Source: Platycnemis pennipes
Lineage: Eukaryota > Arthropoda > Insecta > Odonata > Platycnemididae
Direction of reading: 5' to 3'
NCBI GenBank assembly: GCA_933228895.1
Contig: OW121848.1
Location: 94,073,470-94,137,469, forward strand
Length of the DNA stretch: 64,000 bases
The notes beneath the pieces are model-generated. The model was not told the origin of the DNA. It did not search any database and saw nothing but the letters and a program-made list of their open reading frames with translations. A program made the position numbers and the translations under genes. Positions 35,467 through 45,845 of the stretch are shown one piece after another. Within the stretch, counting starts at the first letter, position 1, and each line of letters opens with the position of its first letter.

Positions 35467-38400
35467 TTATCCAATACATCCAGGAGAAACACCGTAGCAT
35501 CCCGTACCACTTTGGCTGTATTTGATTTGGAACCCAATTTCCTCTCCAAAAGCAGTGCTATCAGCGAGCGAATCTGTTCTAAAGAATACAAACATTGACC
35601 CAGGTGCATTCGCTGAAAAAGACGAATATTTCACATGTCAGTTTTCCATATCAAATAAATCATTTTAACGGAGTACGACTAAAATTATAAATTGAAAAAA
35701 AACATGCTGAGTCATGCTGAGTGTTCTCAATTCTGAAGTTAAATAGAATGAGGACTAGGAATAATACTCGTTATTGAAACAAGAGATGTCAGAATTATAC
35801 CCTCAAATGGCCCCAATAAATATCACCATATACCTAAATGCGAGCCGTTGCAATGATTTTCTGTGATAGTTAGAATTTGCATTGTGGATATTTTATATAC
35901 TTGGACTGATAAGTGCCCATCGGATGCACCGTGGTCTCTCGTTTTAGATATTTCAACGCACAAAATTCGCTTTACCCGGTATTAGAAGAACAATCGGCCA
36001 CTTCATAACACTTGATGGCCTGTTGAAGACAAGTGGATGGGAAGAACGGAAAAGGAATGCCTCGTATGATATATATGTAGACAAGTGATGAAGTTTATGA
36101 AAGAGAAGAAATACGTAAATATGATGAGATTAGCTGATAGAAGATTTCAGAGGAGAGTTACGTCAAACCAATGTAAAGATTGCTGACTAATGATGACGAT
36201 GATGATGAGGAGAAAATGAATATTCAGATGGATAAATATGACTTGACGCAATTTAAGCTACAATGAACAAAATCGATGGGTGAATTTCTCCGGAGCAATA
36301 TTCAGGAAATGCGGAGCTTAGTGACGTCCCCTATCTTCGCACTCCATCACATAAATTATTGTACAGGAACGTTTTGCACTCCATATTCTACTCACATGAG
36401 ACAGGTCTATTCTTGAGGTAGTCACCGCAGTAAAGGGAAGCGTCAACTCCGGTTTCAGGGTGGCCATCCGGAATGAACAAGTAGTCCTGGGAGTTCGGCT
36501 GTGTAAGGTCTGTTGTCGGCAGGTTACAGCCATCAGTTCCATACGGGGATCCCAAATTACTTGCAGCCAGTTGAAAACCAGTGAGATCATACCGGATGCT
36601 GCAGACGCCATCGTATCTCTTGAAGCAGATGGCGTAATTCAGGAGACCCTGATAGTGGCCAGCGCCATTGTTGTAATTGAAGCTCTCGAATTGGCCAGTA
36701 CGGTCAGGGTAATACTGCAAGCAGCCCGCTGGTGCTGAAGAGTAAAGCATACATCTATGGATGTTTAAAGGAAGAATTTGCATTGCAGGACGATTTTTTA
36801 GTAACATCGTGAAAGAAATGCAGTATAATGGCCATAAATATGACGGTGTTAGTGTCATTCCCTGTCTCCCGCGAACAGTAAGGATTTCAAAATAAAAGAA
36901 TGAAACTTTGTAAGGTTCACTTTATATTGGAATAGTCACGACCCGGGTTTCATAACATAGTTACATCTTCAGGTGATTGTTCATGCATACATCATCTTTA
37001 TATATCAAGTTGTGTACAACAGTAAGGGCATCTATCTGTCGGAAGGGAGTGGGGTGAGTTGACGGTGGAATGAGAACGGATAGAGGGGAAGAAGCGGTGT
37101 TAGGGGGATTCCCTGCGTTGATGGGCCTTCGACCAGCGGGGGGTAGAGTGAATGAGGAAACGAGGGGCTAAGGAGGGTTGAGGTAAGTTGGGTGAAGGGT
37201 TAGCGGGGGCGCATTATGTTTTACAGGGCACAATGGTAGTTCATGGGTCCGACTGTTGGTGAAGCGGGCACTGGGATACCTAATGTTTTCCCGGACATGT
37301 GATGGCACATAGTTCACTGGGGAATTTTAACGAGTAGCACTGATTGGTGCAATGTCTAGGAATGAGTTAAGGGGTTAAGAGTAGGCTAATGCCGACGCCG
37401 GGTTTCTCTCTACCCTTCCTCCGTTCCCAAAAAACTCCTACCATTACACAATTACCCACCTATCCTATATGGCGCAAATGACCTCAGCTGTCGGTCGCCT
37501 CCCCTAAATAAACAAACCAAATGAGTTAATTGCACATAGGTGGGTGATCACTGTGGGAATTTGGTTGTCACTGTAGAAGTTCGTTAATGGGGATGGAAAC
37601 GAGTGGGGAGTGGGAGGGAAGCACTTGCTCGTTGGCCAGAAGGGTTGTTGTTCTTTAAATGTTGAATTAGCTCCAGCATTTCTAGGGCGTCGAGTCTCCT
37701 CTTGTTTCCCTCTGAGTGGAGGTTGTCCGACGTGAAGTCGCTCCGATGGTTGCTGTCTATTAAGTGGTTGGCAAAGTTTGACTGCTCTTTCTTCTTTTTG
37801 TAACAATTGTGATGCTCTCTCACTCTAATGTTGACACTTCTTTCCGTTCTGCCTATATATCTCATGTCCCAATCATTGCACTGAAGGCAGTATATGCCAC
37901 TTTTCTCTCCGGGTGGGAAACGATCCTTGCAGTTGAACAGTATTGTTTTGAGGGTTGAGGGGGTATAATATGCTATCCTGTAATTCTCCTTCGGGAAGCT
38001 GGATGCAACAGAATGGGAAATATTTCCTAGAAAGGGGAGCCTGCCCCACATTTTTGGAGTGTTGATAGGGGAGAGGGAAGACATAATTGACAAGGCCTTT
38101 TTCCTGTGGGCTTTATTGAGAATGTTTTCAATGATTGCTGGTTGATAGCCATTAACCTCGGCGATATGTTGTATGGTTTTCCATTCCTTATCGTAGTTGT
38201 GTTTGCTGAGGGGAATTTTTATGAGTCTGTTGATTAGTGAGTGAAACGCTACTCTCTTGTGTTGAACGGGGTGGCACGAATCTGCGGGAATAATAACATA
38301 TGTGGAGGTGGGTTTGCGATAAATATCAAATAGGTGTTTCCCTTCTTTTAACTGAATGTTTAAGTCTAGATAATTGATTGATTTGTTTCCTATTTTCATG

Positions 38401-41400
38401 GTGAATTTAATTTTGTTGTTCATTGAGTTAATAAAAGTGAAAAATTGTTCTGCCTTGTGGTGCCCGTCCAACAGCATAGAACGTCATCGACATATCTATA
38501 CCAATAGTTAACATATTTGGTTAAATCATGACCTGATTGAAACAACTTTGACTCAAATTCATCCAGAAACATTTCCGCGAGTAGAGGTGAGAGGGGTGAT
38601 CCCATAGCAACCCCTTCTAATTGTTGGAAATAATTGTTATTAAACAGGAAGTAGTTTTGATTGAGGCATGTGTTCGTTAATTCTAATATCTCGTCTATTA
38701 ATACGGGATTGACTTGGTTGTTTTGGAGATGATCCCTAATTGTTGGTGGCACTTCATTTTTCGGGACATTTGTGAATAAACTGTTGACATCAAAGGATAT
38801 CAATTTCGCATTGTGTGGTAGCTTTAAATCCTTGATTCTCTCAATTAGGGATGGGTCGGTTCCACTTTTTTTCGGTTCCAGTTCGGTTCTTAACTTCGGT
38901 TCTCGGTTCCGATTCTCGGTTCCGGTTCTTAATTTACCACTTAATTTGAATTGCTCAATGGTAAATAAGGTATTCAATAATCATTTTCAGAGACTGAATT
39001 CGAATAACTCGCGACTTTGAAGCATCTAAGTACACTATTTCACCAGGTTTTAATGTGAAGCCTACACTTTCGGAGTGTGAGTAAGTTTCAAACTGGTTTT
39101 CGCGCCAATTATTTCCGTACCGATTATTTTTGGCCTCGGTTCCGGTTCTAAGCTCAAGAACCGGTGGAACCGAGAACTGAAGAACCGAACCGACCCATCC
39201 CTACTCTCAATTAAGTCTAATGAATTTTTGATGCCATATGTTGGAATAAACTTAGTGTAATCTTTAATTATGTGTTTCAGTTTTGCTGCTAATTTATGTG
39301 TTGAATGTGTGTTAGCTGAATATGTAACTATGTTATGAAACCCGGGTCGTACTTATTTCAATATAAAGTGAACCTTACAAAGTTTCATTCTTTTATTTTC
39401 CATTATGGAAACGTATCACATGGTCAAGCCTGAAGATATCAACTATGGATTTCTCTTCCACAATGATACATTTAAGAATGTTACGCAGAGGATAAAGAGT
39501 ACTTCTCAAGGCTTCACCGTATTATAATGGCACGGAGTGTAATATCATCACAATTGTCGGCAGGAAGCATATTTAACACATTGCAACAGCTTAGCTTTCA
39601 CGTTTATTTTCCATGAAAGTCGTTATTTTCTTCTGGCGATATCCAAACACGGGGACATTATTTTTTTTTAATACCGACCTTATTTGGCAAAGCTCATATT
39701 TCGCATTCCATTGCATCATCTCACGTCTAAGAAAACTTTTAAACACTCCATAAAAACTAAGACTAATTGATGTCCATGAACGTGATCATTTTCATTCATG
39801 TTAGGTTTGATTGCAGGAAAAAGTTCAATGAAAAATTCTGGCCACGTCGTTTTCGATAGTCGGGCTGGACGTAGGGATGTTAGCGTTCACTACTGTCGTG
39901 GAAAAAGTATAGAAAACTCGAGTTTAGGCGTATATAAAAAGGCTATTTAGATTCCTACATTGCAATTAATTATGCCAAAATTATGCATATTTTATTTTAC
40001 GATTTACAATATAAAATTAACTTTTCATTTTGTCTCGCTGTAACGTACTCGAGAGTAAAGGAAGAAATGGCCGGTTTTTATCCTAATTTCAATGGAAATT
40101 TAATTAAAAAATACATTACCTTAATAGTATTAATCTAACCATTGCCAATGTATTATACCAATTAGAAGATTTTATTTTGTATCCAAAGTTGTACCATACT
40201 CTGATTTTTTAAAAGGCTTTGTAAATTTTGTAAAATACCTTTTTCTCAGTAATGTATGGTCGCAGCAGCACAACATTTGGCGTTTAATGAAGATCATGAT
40301 ATTGGTAGATTGAACGTTAAAATTCCCGTTGGAAACATGAGAAGACGTGACCAGAATTATTAGTTGGGGAAACATCAAATCCCACACTGAGAGTAGTGGG
40401 TATTGGCCCGGAATGCCAAAGTTTCTTCACCTGGTTTAGAAGACCTGTAATGTTCAAAGAACTATGTACCTAATAGTTAGGATTCACTGAAAACTTTTCT
40501 ATGCTAAGGCTGTAAATCCATCCCGGTCATTAATCATGGGAAGCCCGTAGGTACATTATAACCCTCACCAACCCTAGCCACTATTTCTTTAGAACGAGTG
40601 GGCATTTCCCATAATACTCATCTCGTCCACCGCATTCACTCATGACTTTCTGTATGTACCTATCCCTTCCTCTCGACATAACTCGTCTACATCTACGTAA
40701 TACTCTGCGAGCCACTGCGAGGGTGAATGCCTGGGGGAAATAAGGGAGAAAAGTAAGGGGGAATAAAAAGGTAAAAATAATTATATTCTTCAAGTAAGAA
40801 ACAGCTCCTTTAGATGGGGCTGATGTGGTGGCTATGGTAATCTTTTAATGTTCCGAGGTTTCGTTTAAGAATATCATGTGTGACTGCGTTTTCCGCTGGA
40901 CTAGACTGGCATTAGCCTGCACTTAACGGAAGGAGACTAGGGGGGCTGTTTGAAACCGTCAGGATTATCTCGAATATGTAGCCAAGGAATCACGTGGTGC
41001 AAACACGAAGGGATTGCGAGTTTAGTGTCTTAATCGCTCGTTACAATAATATTAATTGTTTTCACTCAAATGTTGTCATCTGTCTCGGGTATAGATCCCC
41101 CGGATAAGATAAAAATCAAGTGTAAACAATGAAGCTGGTTGAAATCAGTGGTTTTAAAACACCAAATTTGCGAACCATTCGTGTTTATACCACGTGATTC
41201 CTTGGTTACCTATTCGAGTTGATCCCGACGGTTTCAAAAACAACCACCTAGAGATTATAACAATCCATCCAGCGGATAGAGTGATAAAATTTAGTTGTTA
41301 TTGGTACGACAATTTAATAGAAAACGGTATTCAACTGAAGATCGAGGGAATGGAGGAAGGCAGAGGATGTAATACCTTTCAGATGTAGAGAAAAGGTAGG

Positions 41401-41749
41401 ATGTGATTACAAACAGAAGATGAAAAGAAGAGCAGTAAACATGTGGTTGTTGCATCGACAAGTTGAGGCATTCACGGTATGATGATTATGATGATTCAAC
41501 TAATAAATGCCTGCCATTGCCGCGATTTACATAGAGCCGTCGGATTTAGTAATTAGACATTTCAACGATCTTCTGGAATACTGCCGTTATTACCACAAAG
41601 GTCTTTGGTATCGGGAGCGCAGCAATCTATCTGCGTGATCCTAATCTTCCACTGTGGAGACACAAGTCCGTTGATTTGTGTTCGGTCAGCAAGTTGAAAT
41701 GCAAGTACCACAGTTGCACTGCTTTTCGTTGCATTCACAGGAACATAAA
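35467..41749 (-). CDS. Two-CUB-domain protein, exons 4-6 only (locus C, 5' half not found)
   Basis: Exon 4 is 41749-41594, exon 5 is 36734-36396 and exon 6 is 35612-35467, ending in TAA. All have GT..AG boundaries and the same phases as locus A. Exon 4 encodes the end of the first CUB domain (starts YVPVN, has QLADR and KIRITQIDCC). Exons 5 and 6 encode the second CUB domain (GCLQYY, FNYNNG, CSIRYD, FRTDS, GTGC). Exon 5 has exactly the same length as its locus A counterpart (339 nt). Intron 4 carries a Penelope-like element and a foldback MITE; intron 5 carries an RTE-like tail. I searched 41.8-50.7 kb by eye for exons 1-3 and found none. It could be a pseudogene, a gene spliced to distant exons, or a misplaced half of the 15.6-19.8 kb locus. 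No in-frame stop is present in the three exons. Confidence 0.8.
36080..36212 (+). mobile_element. RTE-like LINE C-terminus and tail in locus C intron 5
   Basis: Reads MMRLADRRFQRRVTSNQ, like the end of RTE ORFs, then stops and continues into (GAT)n. Opposite strand to the gene. Confidence 0.5.
37584..38477 (-). pseudogene. Penelope RT thumb and GIY-YIG endonuclease
   Basis: 297 codons. The first 100 residues are the RT thumb region (IKFTMKI, YLDLNIQ, FDIYRKPTST). Endonuclease: SGIYCLQC at about 193-200, DMRYIGRTERS at about 204-214, REHHNC at 220-225, typical of the family. The apparent Met start is internal, produced by the frameshift. The enzyme nicks target DNA for integration. Confidence 0.88.
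38420..39321 (-). pseudogene. Penelope reverse transcriptase, split by hAT
   Basis: Segments 39321-39212 and 38837-38420 join in frame once the hAT and one target copy are ignored. Motifs: FIPTYGIKNS, KLISFDVNSLFTNVP (first catalytic Asp), EGVAMGSPLSPLLAEMFLDE, and YRYVDDVL (catalytic YVDD). A frameshift just after YVDD separates RT from the endonuclease frame. Confidence 0.85.
38846..39203. mobile_element. hAT-like MITE with perfect 8-bp target duplication
   Basis: 358 bp, ends TAGGGATGGGTCGGTTC and complement. Target duplication CTCTCAAT at 38838-38845 and 39204-39211. The interior is built of CGGTTC-type repeats. Inserted into the Penelope RT. Confidence 0.9.
40685..40740 (-). mobile_element. 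Degenerate LINE 3' tail
   Basis: 'cgtctacatctacgtaatac' and 'gcgagccactgcgaggg' correspond inversely to the LINE tail. Confidence 0.5.
40937..41251. mobile_element. Foldback MITE in locus C intron 4
   Basis: Arms of about 100 bases share 'tttgaaaccgtc' and 'ccaaggaatcacgtggt' inversely. Ends CTAGG; AGA on both sides may be a 3-bp target duplication. Confidence 0.7.
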
Positions 41750-42816
41750 CTGAAATGAATCAATAACAATTGTCATGATAGCTCTACAATCACCCTATTC
41801 CACACTCATTTTCAAAGGTTACGATCGTTACCCGGTAGTTTGTTGCCCTGTTTCTGCAGTTAGGGTGACGGTAGAGTTCAATCGATGGGTAATGAGGTAT
41901 CTCGGTGACTTTCATATTTTTGAGCACGAATGATGTTTTATATCTCATCTTCCCAAAAGTGGCGTAAGAATTATAATAAAGAATGTAAATAATTTGTATT
42001 AATTAATTGACCAAGGCCTAACTCAGTTGTATTAGCTTTACTGTATTGCACGTGGTATGAAATTAATTTTCGTTTTTATTTTTCTCTATTAAATGAGTCC
42101 TCTATCGCTGCAATGCAAGCGTATTAATCCGCTGAGTTATTCCCTTGGCTCTGGTATCTGGATCCACGGACAACATTCACCTATTAAACCATGCCCTCTA
42201 TGGTCATCCAACATCTTTCTCTCATAAATTACCTCTTATTTCCCAGTCAAATCTTTGGGACTCTTCTAATCTTCTAGCGACCCTTATATTCCCTTTTATC
42301 TAACATATTCCCTGTCATTCCTCCACAGTATACCGCCCAATGTAGAAAAAATATACTCGGAAGACCGAGGACGATTTTAGCCATGAGAAGTCAAGCGGTA
42401 TTTATTGTGATTTCTTATGATTCTAACGTAATTTAAATCGAATAAAATTAATAAAATTGGCATATTCAGGTAGCTTCTAGAGCTCTCGCGCACATGATCT
42501 AGGTGAATTACATTACTGGGTGATTTGGATGAAGAACCATCAGGGTCAGCTTGTCAAGTTAGGTTATTTATTCCATCTAAGTCATCTTCAATACCAGTTA
42601 AATTACTTTGAAGAAAGAGTAAAAAAGGAGTCGTATGAATGAAGAGGTTGTGAAAATAAAAAGGACGATTGAAAGCCTTACAATACTAACGACATTATTT
42701 TATACGATAACAAATAAAGAGAGCTCTCGTCGAATATGAAAAACCATGTTAGATGGCAAAAAAAACTAGATGGGCTGGCACAGCTTTAAATTGTCCCGGA
42801 AGCTTTAAATTGCCTT

Positions 42817-43326
42817 GTTCTACTCTCAAAATAGGTTAATATTATTTTACTTCGGTGTCTGCCATTCATGTCTGACCTGAGGAATCACGAATGGGACCAG
42901 GATCTGGAATTCAAGTGGTTAGTAAAATGGCGGGGATATAAGCAGAGCCACCCGCTTTCACTGATACATTTTTACGTACAATATGAAGACATTGTTCGCA
43001 ATGCATAGAATGGATTTGATTATTAGAATGGATTAAAGGTAGGGAAAAGATAATGAAGTCGGTTAGACTTGCGGGTAATTAGGTGCTAGTTAAGTAGTCA
43101 GGCTAAGGCTTTTGAATGATTGGCACTAAATGAGTTACAATACCAATGAATGAGATATGAATAGAGGATCAACTATGAGATAACAAAAGTAGGGAAATAT
43201 TTGGATAACACGGACTTCGAAATCGAACGTTAAAGTGATAGGGCAAAAACCACGAGAGATTGAAAAATATAGGATTCTGTTATCTGAGTGTCATCTACGG
43301 AGAAAAAGAGTTATCTCTTTGGAAGT
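42817..43326 (-). repeat. Paralogous intron-3 segment of locus C
   Basis: Partner of 14703-15205. It places the missing exon 3 of locus C just above 43326, yet similarity ends there and no exon 3 follows. This marks a likely deletion or rearrangement breakpoint. Confidence 0.7.
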
Positions 43327-44109
43327 CACTTTGACTGCGGTTTTTTAAATGCTGAATGACCCCAAAATGCGGAATTCTTTTTCCTCGCCAATGTGTTTCA
43401 AATTTGATCTAACATCCTACAAGTATCACATATTTTTTAGTTTCGGTTATTTTTTTGGTGAAATTAATTAAATAATTTTCCACGTCTCTCGACGTGGTCC
43501 GCAGTATCAGAAGACTCGTAGGTATGCAACCCAGCAATGAAACGTTTATGATTTCACTGACAGATTCGCGAAGTTGGTAAAAGGAAAGAAATATATTTGG
43601 CGTCTATACGGGGGCACCTGTTATTGTTTACATAGTACGCGCGCATCACGAGGTAAGAAAGTGTTATAAAATTTCATTGATACCGTAAATTAAGACTTTA
43701 ACTTAAAAAAGCATCTCATTGTTTACACAGAGAAAAAAATTAGTTAAAAACTACGTTTTTAATTATAAACTAAGTACCCAACATAAAGGAAAATGATATT
43801 AGTAACTTAATTTTTGTCAAAACATATAAGGGAGGAGACGCTTACCTCAACGGACATGTATCTATTATGGGAGGGTTGAACAGAAGTAGTATATTTAAGG
43901 AAAACTGAGTACTACTGATCATAATCCCACATTGTCCAACGATTTAGAATTCACATTAACGTTACCATTAACCCAAATGGGATTTAAATGATAACTAGAG
44001 GTTTATAAGTTTTTGTAGGTAACACCAGGTGAAGAGAAAGGAAAGGGAAAGGCAATTCGGATGCAATGGCAATAATTATTAATTAAAAAATTCTATTTAT
44101 ATTCTTCGG

Positions 44110-44400
44110 CAGGGATTGTTGTCTTGTCTGAGAGTGCTGGCTTTCCATCCGCCAGGACCCAGGTTGAATCCCGGGAGTGGCTCATACTTTGTTCCCAAAT
44201 TGAGTGTTTTGTGCAGGATCTTTGAATTCAGCACTCCGTCCATCGAATGTGACCTTGGACCGTGAACTTTTATGCGCATTCCGTCTAGAAAAGTGAAATA
44301 GTTACGCAAGGTTTCTCTCCACCTTTCTTCCATTCCTTGAAAAACTACTGTCTCCACGAAATTACCCACCTATCCTCAATAGCGCAGCTTATCTTACGTG
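44110..44400 (+). mobile_element. SINE
   Basis: Head with 'ggttgaatcccgggagtgg' (box B-like), body with 'cactccgtccatcgaatg' and tail 'aaattacccacctatcct', shared with the tails at 23300-23400 and 37430-37470. Confidence 0.55.
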
Positions 44401-44423
44401 ATGGTCATTTCTTCTCAAAGCCC

Positions 44424-44669
44424 ATTAAGACAACCCCTCAAGGTAGGCTTGAATTTCAGTAGCAACCCGCATTATTACCAGACTAAGGCTGCCTTAAATT
44501 CAGCATAGGCCTAACTTAAAATAAGTCCCACGTGATCTAATTTTCAGTCACCTGACTTATTTTTAGACAAGATATTAGTGCTGAAATTCAACATACACTG
44601 TCTTAAAAATGTTGCATCTGAAATTCAGATCGCTTTTCTATCTTAAAATCAGATAAAAGTTTTATAGTG
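44424..44669. mobile_element. Partial copy of the CACTA-like element
   Basis: Matches 22185-22431 in the same orientation with scattered changes and ends 'tatagtg' in place of TACAGTG. Only the right end is kept. Confidence 0.65.
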
Positions 44670-44705
44670 AATTCTTAAGACCTCTTCGTTTTTCACTAGG
44701 TCGAT

Positions 44706-45350
44706 TCATTTTATCTTCATTATTCTTCGGTAGCACCACATTTCAAACGCTTCCAGCCTTGACTTCTCTGCTGTTGTTATCATCCATGCTTCACTATCAT
44801 ATAGTAGCCTTCTCCAGATGTATGTTCTAATGAAATTTTTCCTCACTTCCACTCTTCTATTTGGAGCTGTAAGCAGAATCTTATTTTGATAAAATGCCCA
44901 TTTTACCTGGGAAATTCTACGGGCAATTTCTCTTTTACTTCGTCCATCGCTGGTTACTCGGCATCCTAAGTAACAGACCTCTTCCACCTCCTCGATTTTT
45001 TGTTTCCGTATTTTAACATACATGGGAGTGTGGTGGCCTAGTGGGTAGAGCGCTTGGCTACCGATCGAAGGGTCCCGGGTTCAAATCCGTGTGAAGACTT
45101 TGGACGCCCCCGAACGAAAAATCCTCGGAGTGCGAGTTTTCTCGATGTCGACATTGAATAATTCTGGAGACAGTGCACAGCCTTGTCTCACTCCTTCCTT
45201 CATGCTTGCTTCTCCACTGTTGTGTGATTTGATTAGAGCTTCTAGTCGTCCCCGGTAATCATTTCCAGAACGTATTCCGCAACTCACTCTGCCACTTGGC
45301 AGTTTAACTCGAATCTTGTAATTGGACAGTCTGATCCCGGAGGGATTTTA
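44706..45350 (-). pseudogene. RTE-like LINE RT fragment split by a SINE
   Basis: 45287-45117 carries GVRQGCALSPELFNVDIE (palm motif). 45023-44706 carries EVCYLGCRVTSDGR, RRISQVKWAFYQNK and SEAWMITTAEKSRLEAFEMWC, the C-terminal RT region of RTE elements. The middle, with the catalytic DD, is deleted or replaced by the SINE. Confidence 0.75.
45024..45116 (+). mobile_element. tRNA-derived SINE inside the RTE fragment
   Basis: 'gtggcctagtgggtagagcg' is a good box A and 'gggttcaaatccgtg' a good box B. The acceptor stem does not pair, so not a working tRNA gene. Confidence 0.65.
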
Positions 45351-45630
45351 GGGAAAGTCAATGAATTATTTGGAAAACAGGGACAATGATATATAACAGC
45401 GAAGGTGAATTGGGAACTCAGAATATCTATTATATATTTTTATGTTGTTGTAGAATATAGTGTTTTTCTGTACGTGTGCATATTTCAACTCAACAAACAT
45501 CCATTCTCTACGAAATATATGTTAACAATTTAATTAATTTATTGAATTGATTAAATAATTCAAAACTATTGCTTTTGCTTTGTAGGGACTGACAACTTAG
45601 TGCTATTTATATCAAACATTACACGTGTCT
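45255..45630 (-). repeat. RTE-associated repeat, copy 2
   Basis: Direct copy of 29080-29455, continuous with the RTE RT fragment at its left end. Confidence 0.65.
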
Positions 45631-45784
45631 CCTAACTGAATGTCTGCTATTTTCCTCGGAGAGGAAGCGTTGTGCTTCAAAGCTGTCTGTAAGCAGTGTA
45701 TGTACGGAGTGGTAATTTTTTAGTACCTGCATAGTAGTATCGTAAGTGTGATCTTATTCTCTTTCATTTATAGTTCATGCCTAG

Positions 45785-45845
45785 TAAAGGTTCACCCACT
45801 GCCATTCACCCTTTTGGTGACTTGCAGGGTAATATGTAAATGTAA
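45785..45845 (+). mobile_element. LINE 3' tail relic
   Basis: 'cccttttggtgacttgcagg' followed by 'gtaatatgtaaatgtaaatg', a decayed form of the LINE tail. Confidence 0.5.

Larger units (their letters stand above)
36889..39399 (-). mobile_element. Penelope-like retroelement in locus C intron 4
   Basis: Minus strand, bounded by 78-base inverted copies (36889-36966 and 39322-39399, containing 'gacccgggtttcataacat'). Encodes a Penelope-type RT and GIY-YIG endonuclease. 5' truncated: coding sequence starts directly at the inverted copy. Carries a hAT insertion and a SINE-like tail (about 37380-37510). Penelope elements often have terminal repeats in unusual arrangement, which fits. Confidence 0.85.

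Noticed and set aside
36460..36738. 92-codon plus-strand frame repeated in form at 52033-52257
   Set aside because: Exact antisense of CUB exon 5, which has matching splice sites and domain motifs on the minus strand.
45032..45106. Possible tRNA gene
   Set aside because: Good box A and B, but the acceptor stem does not pair and it lies inside a LINE; better explained as a SINE.
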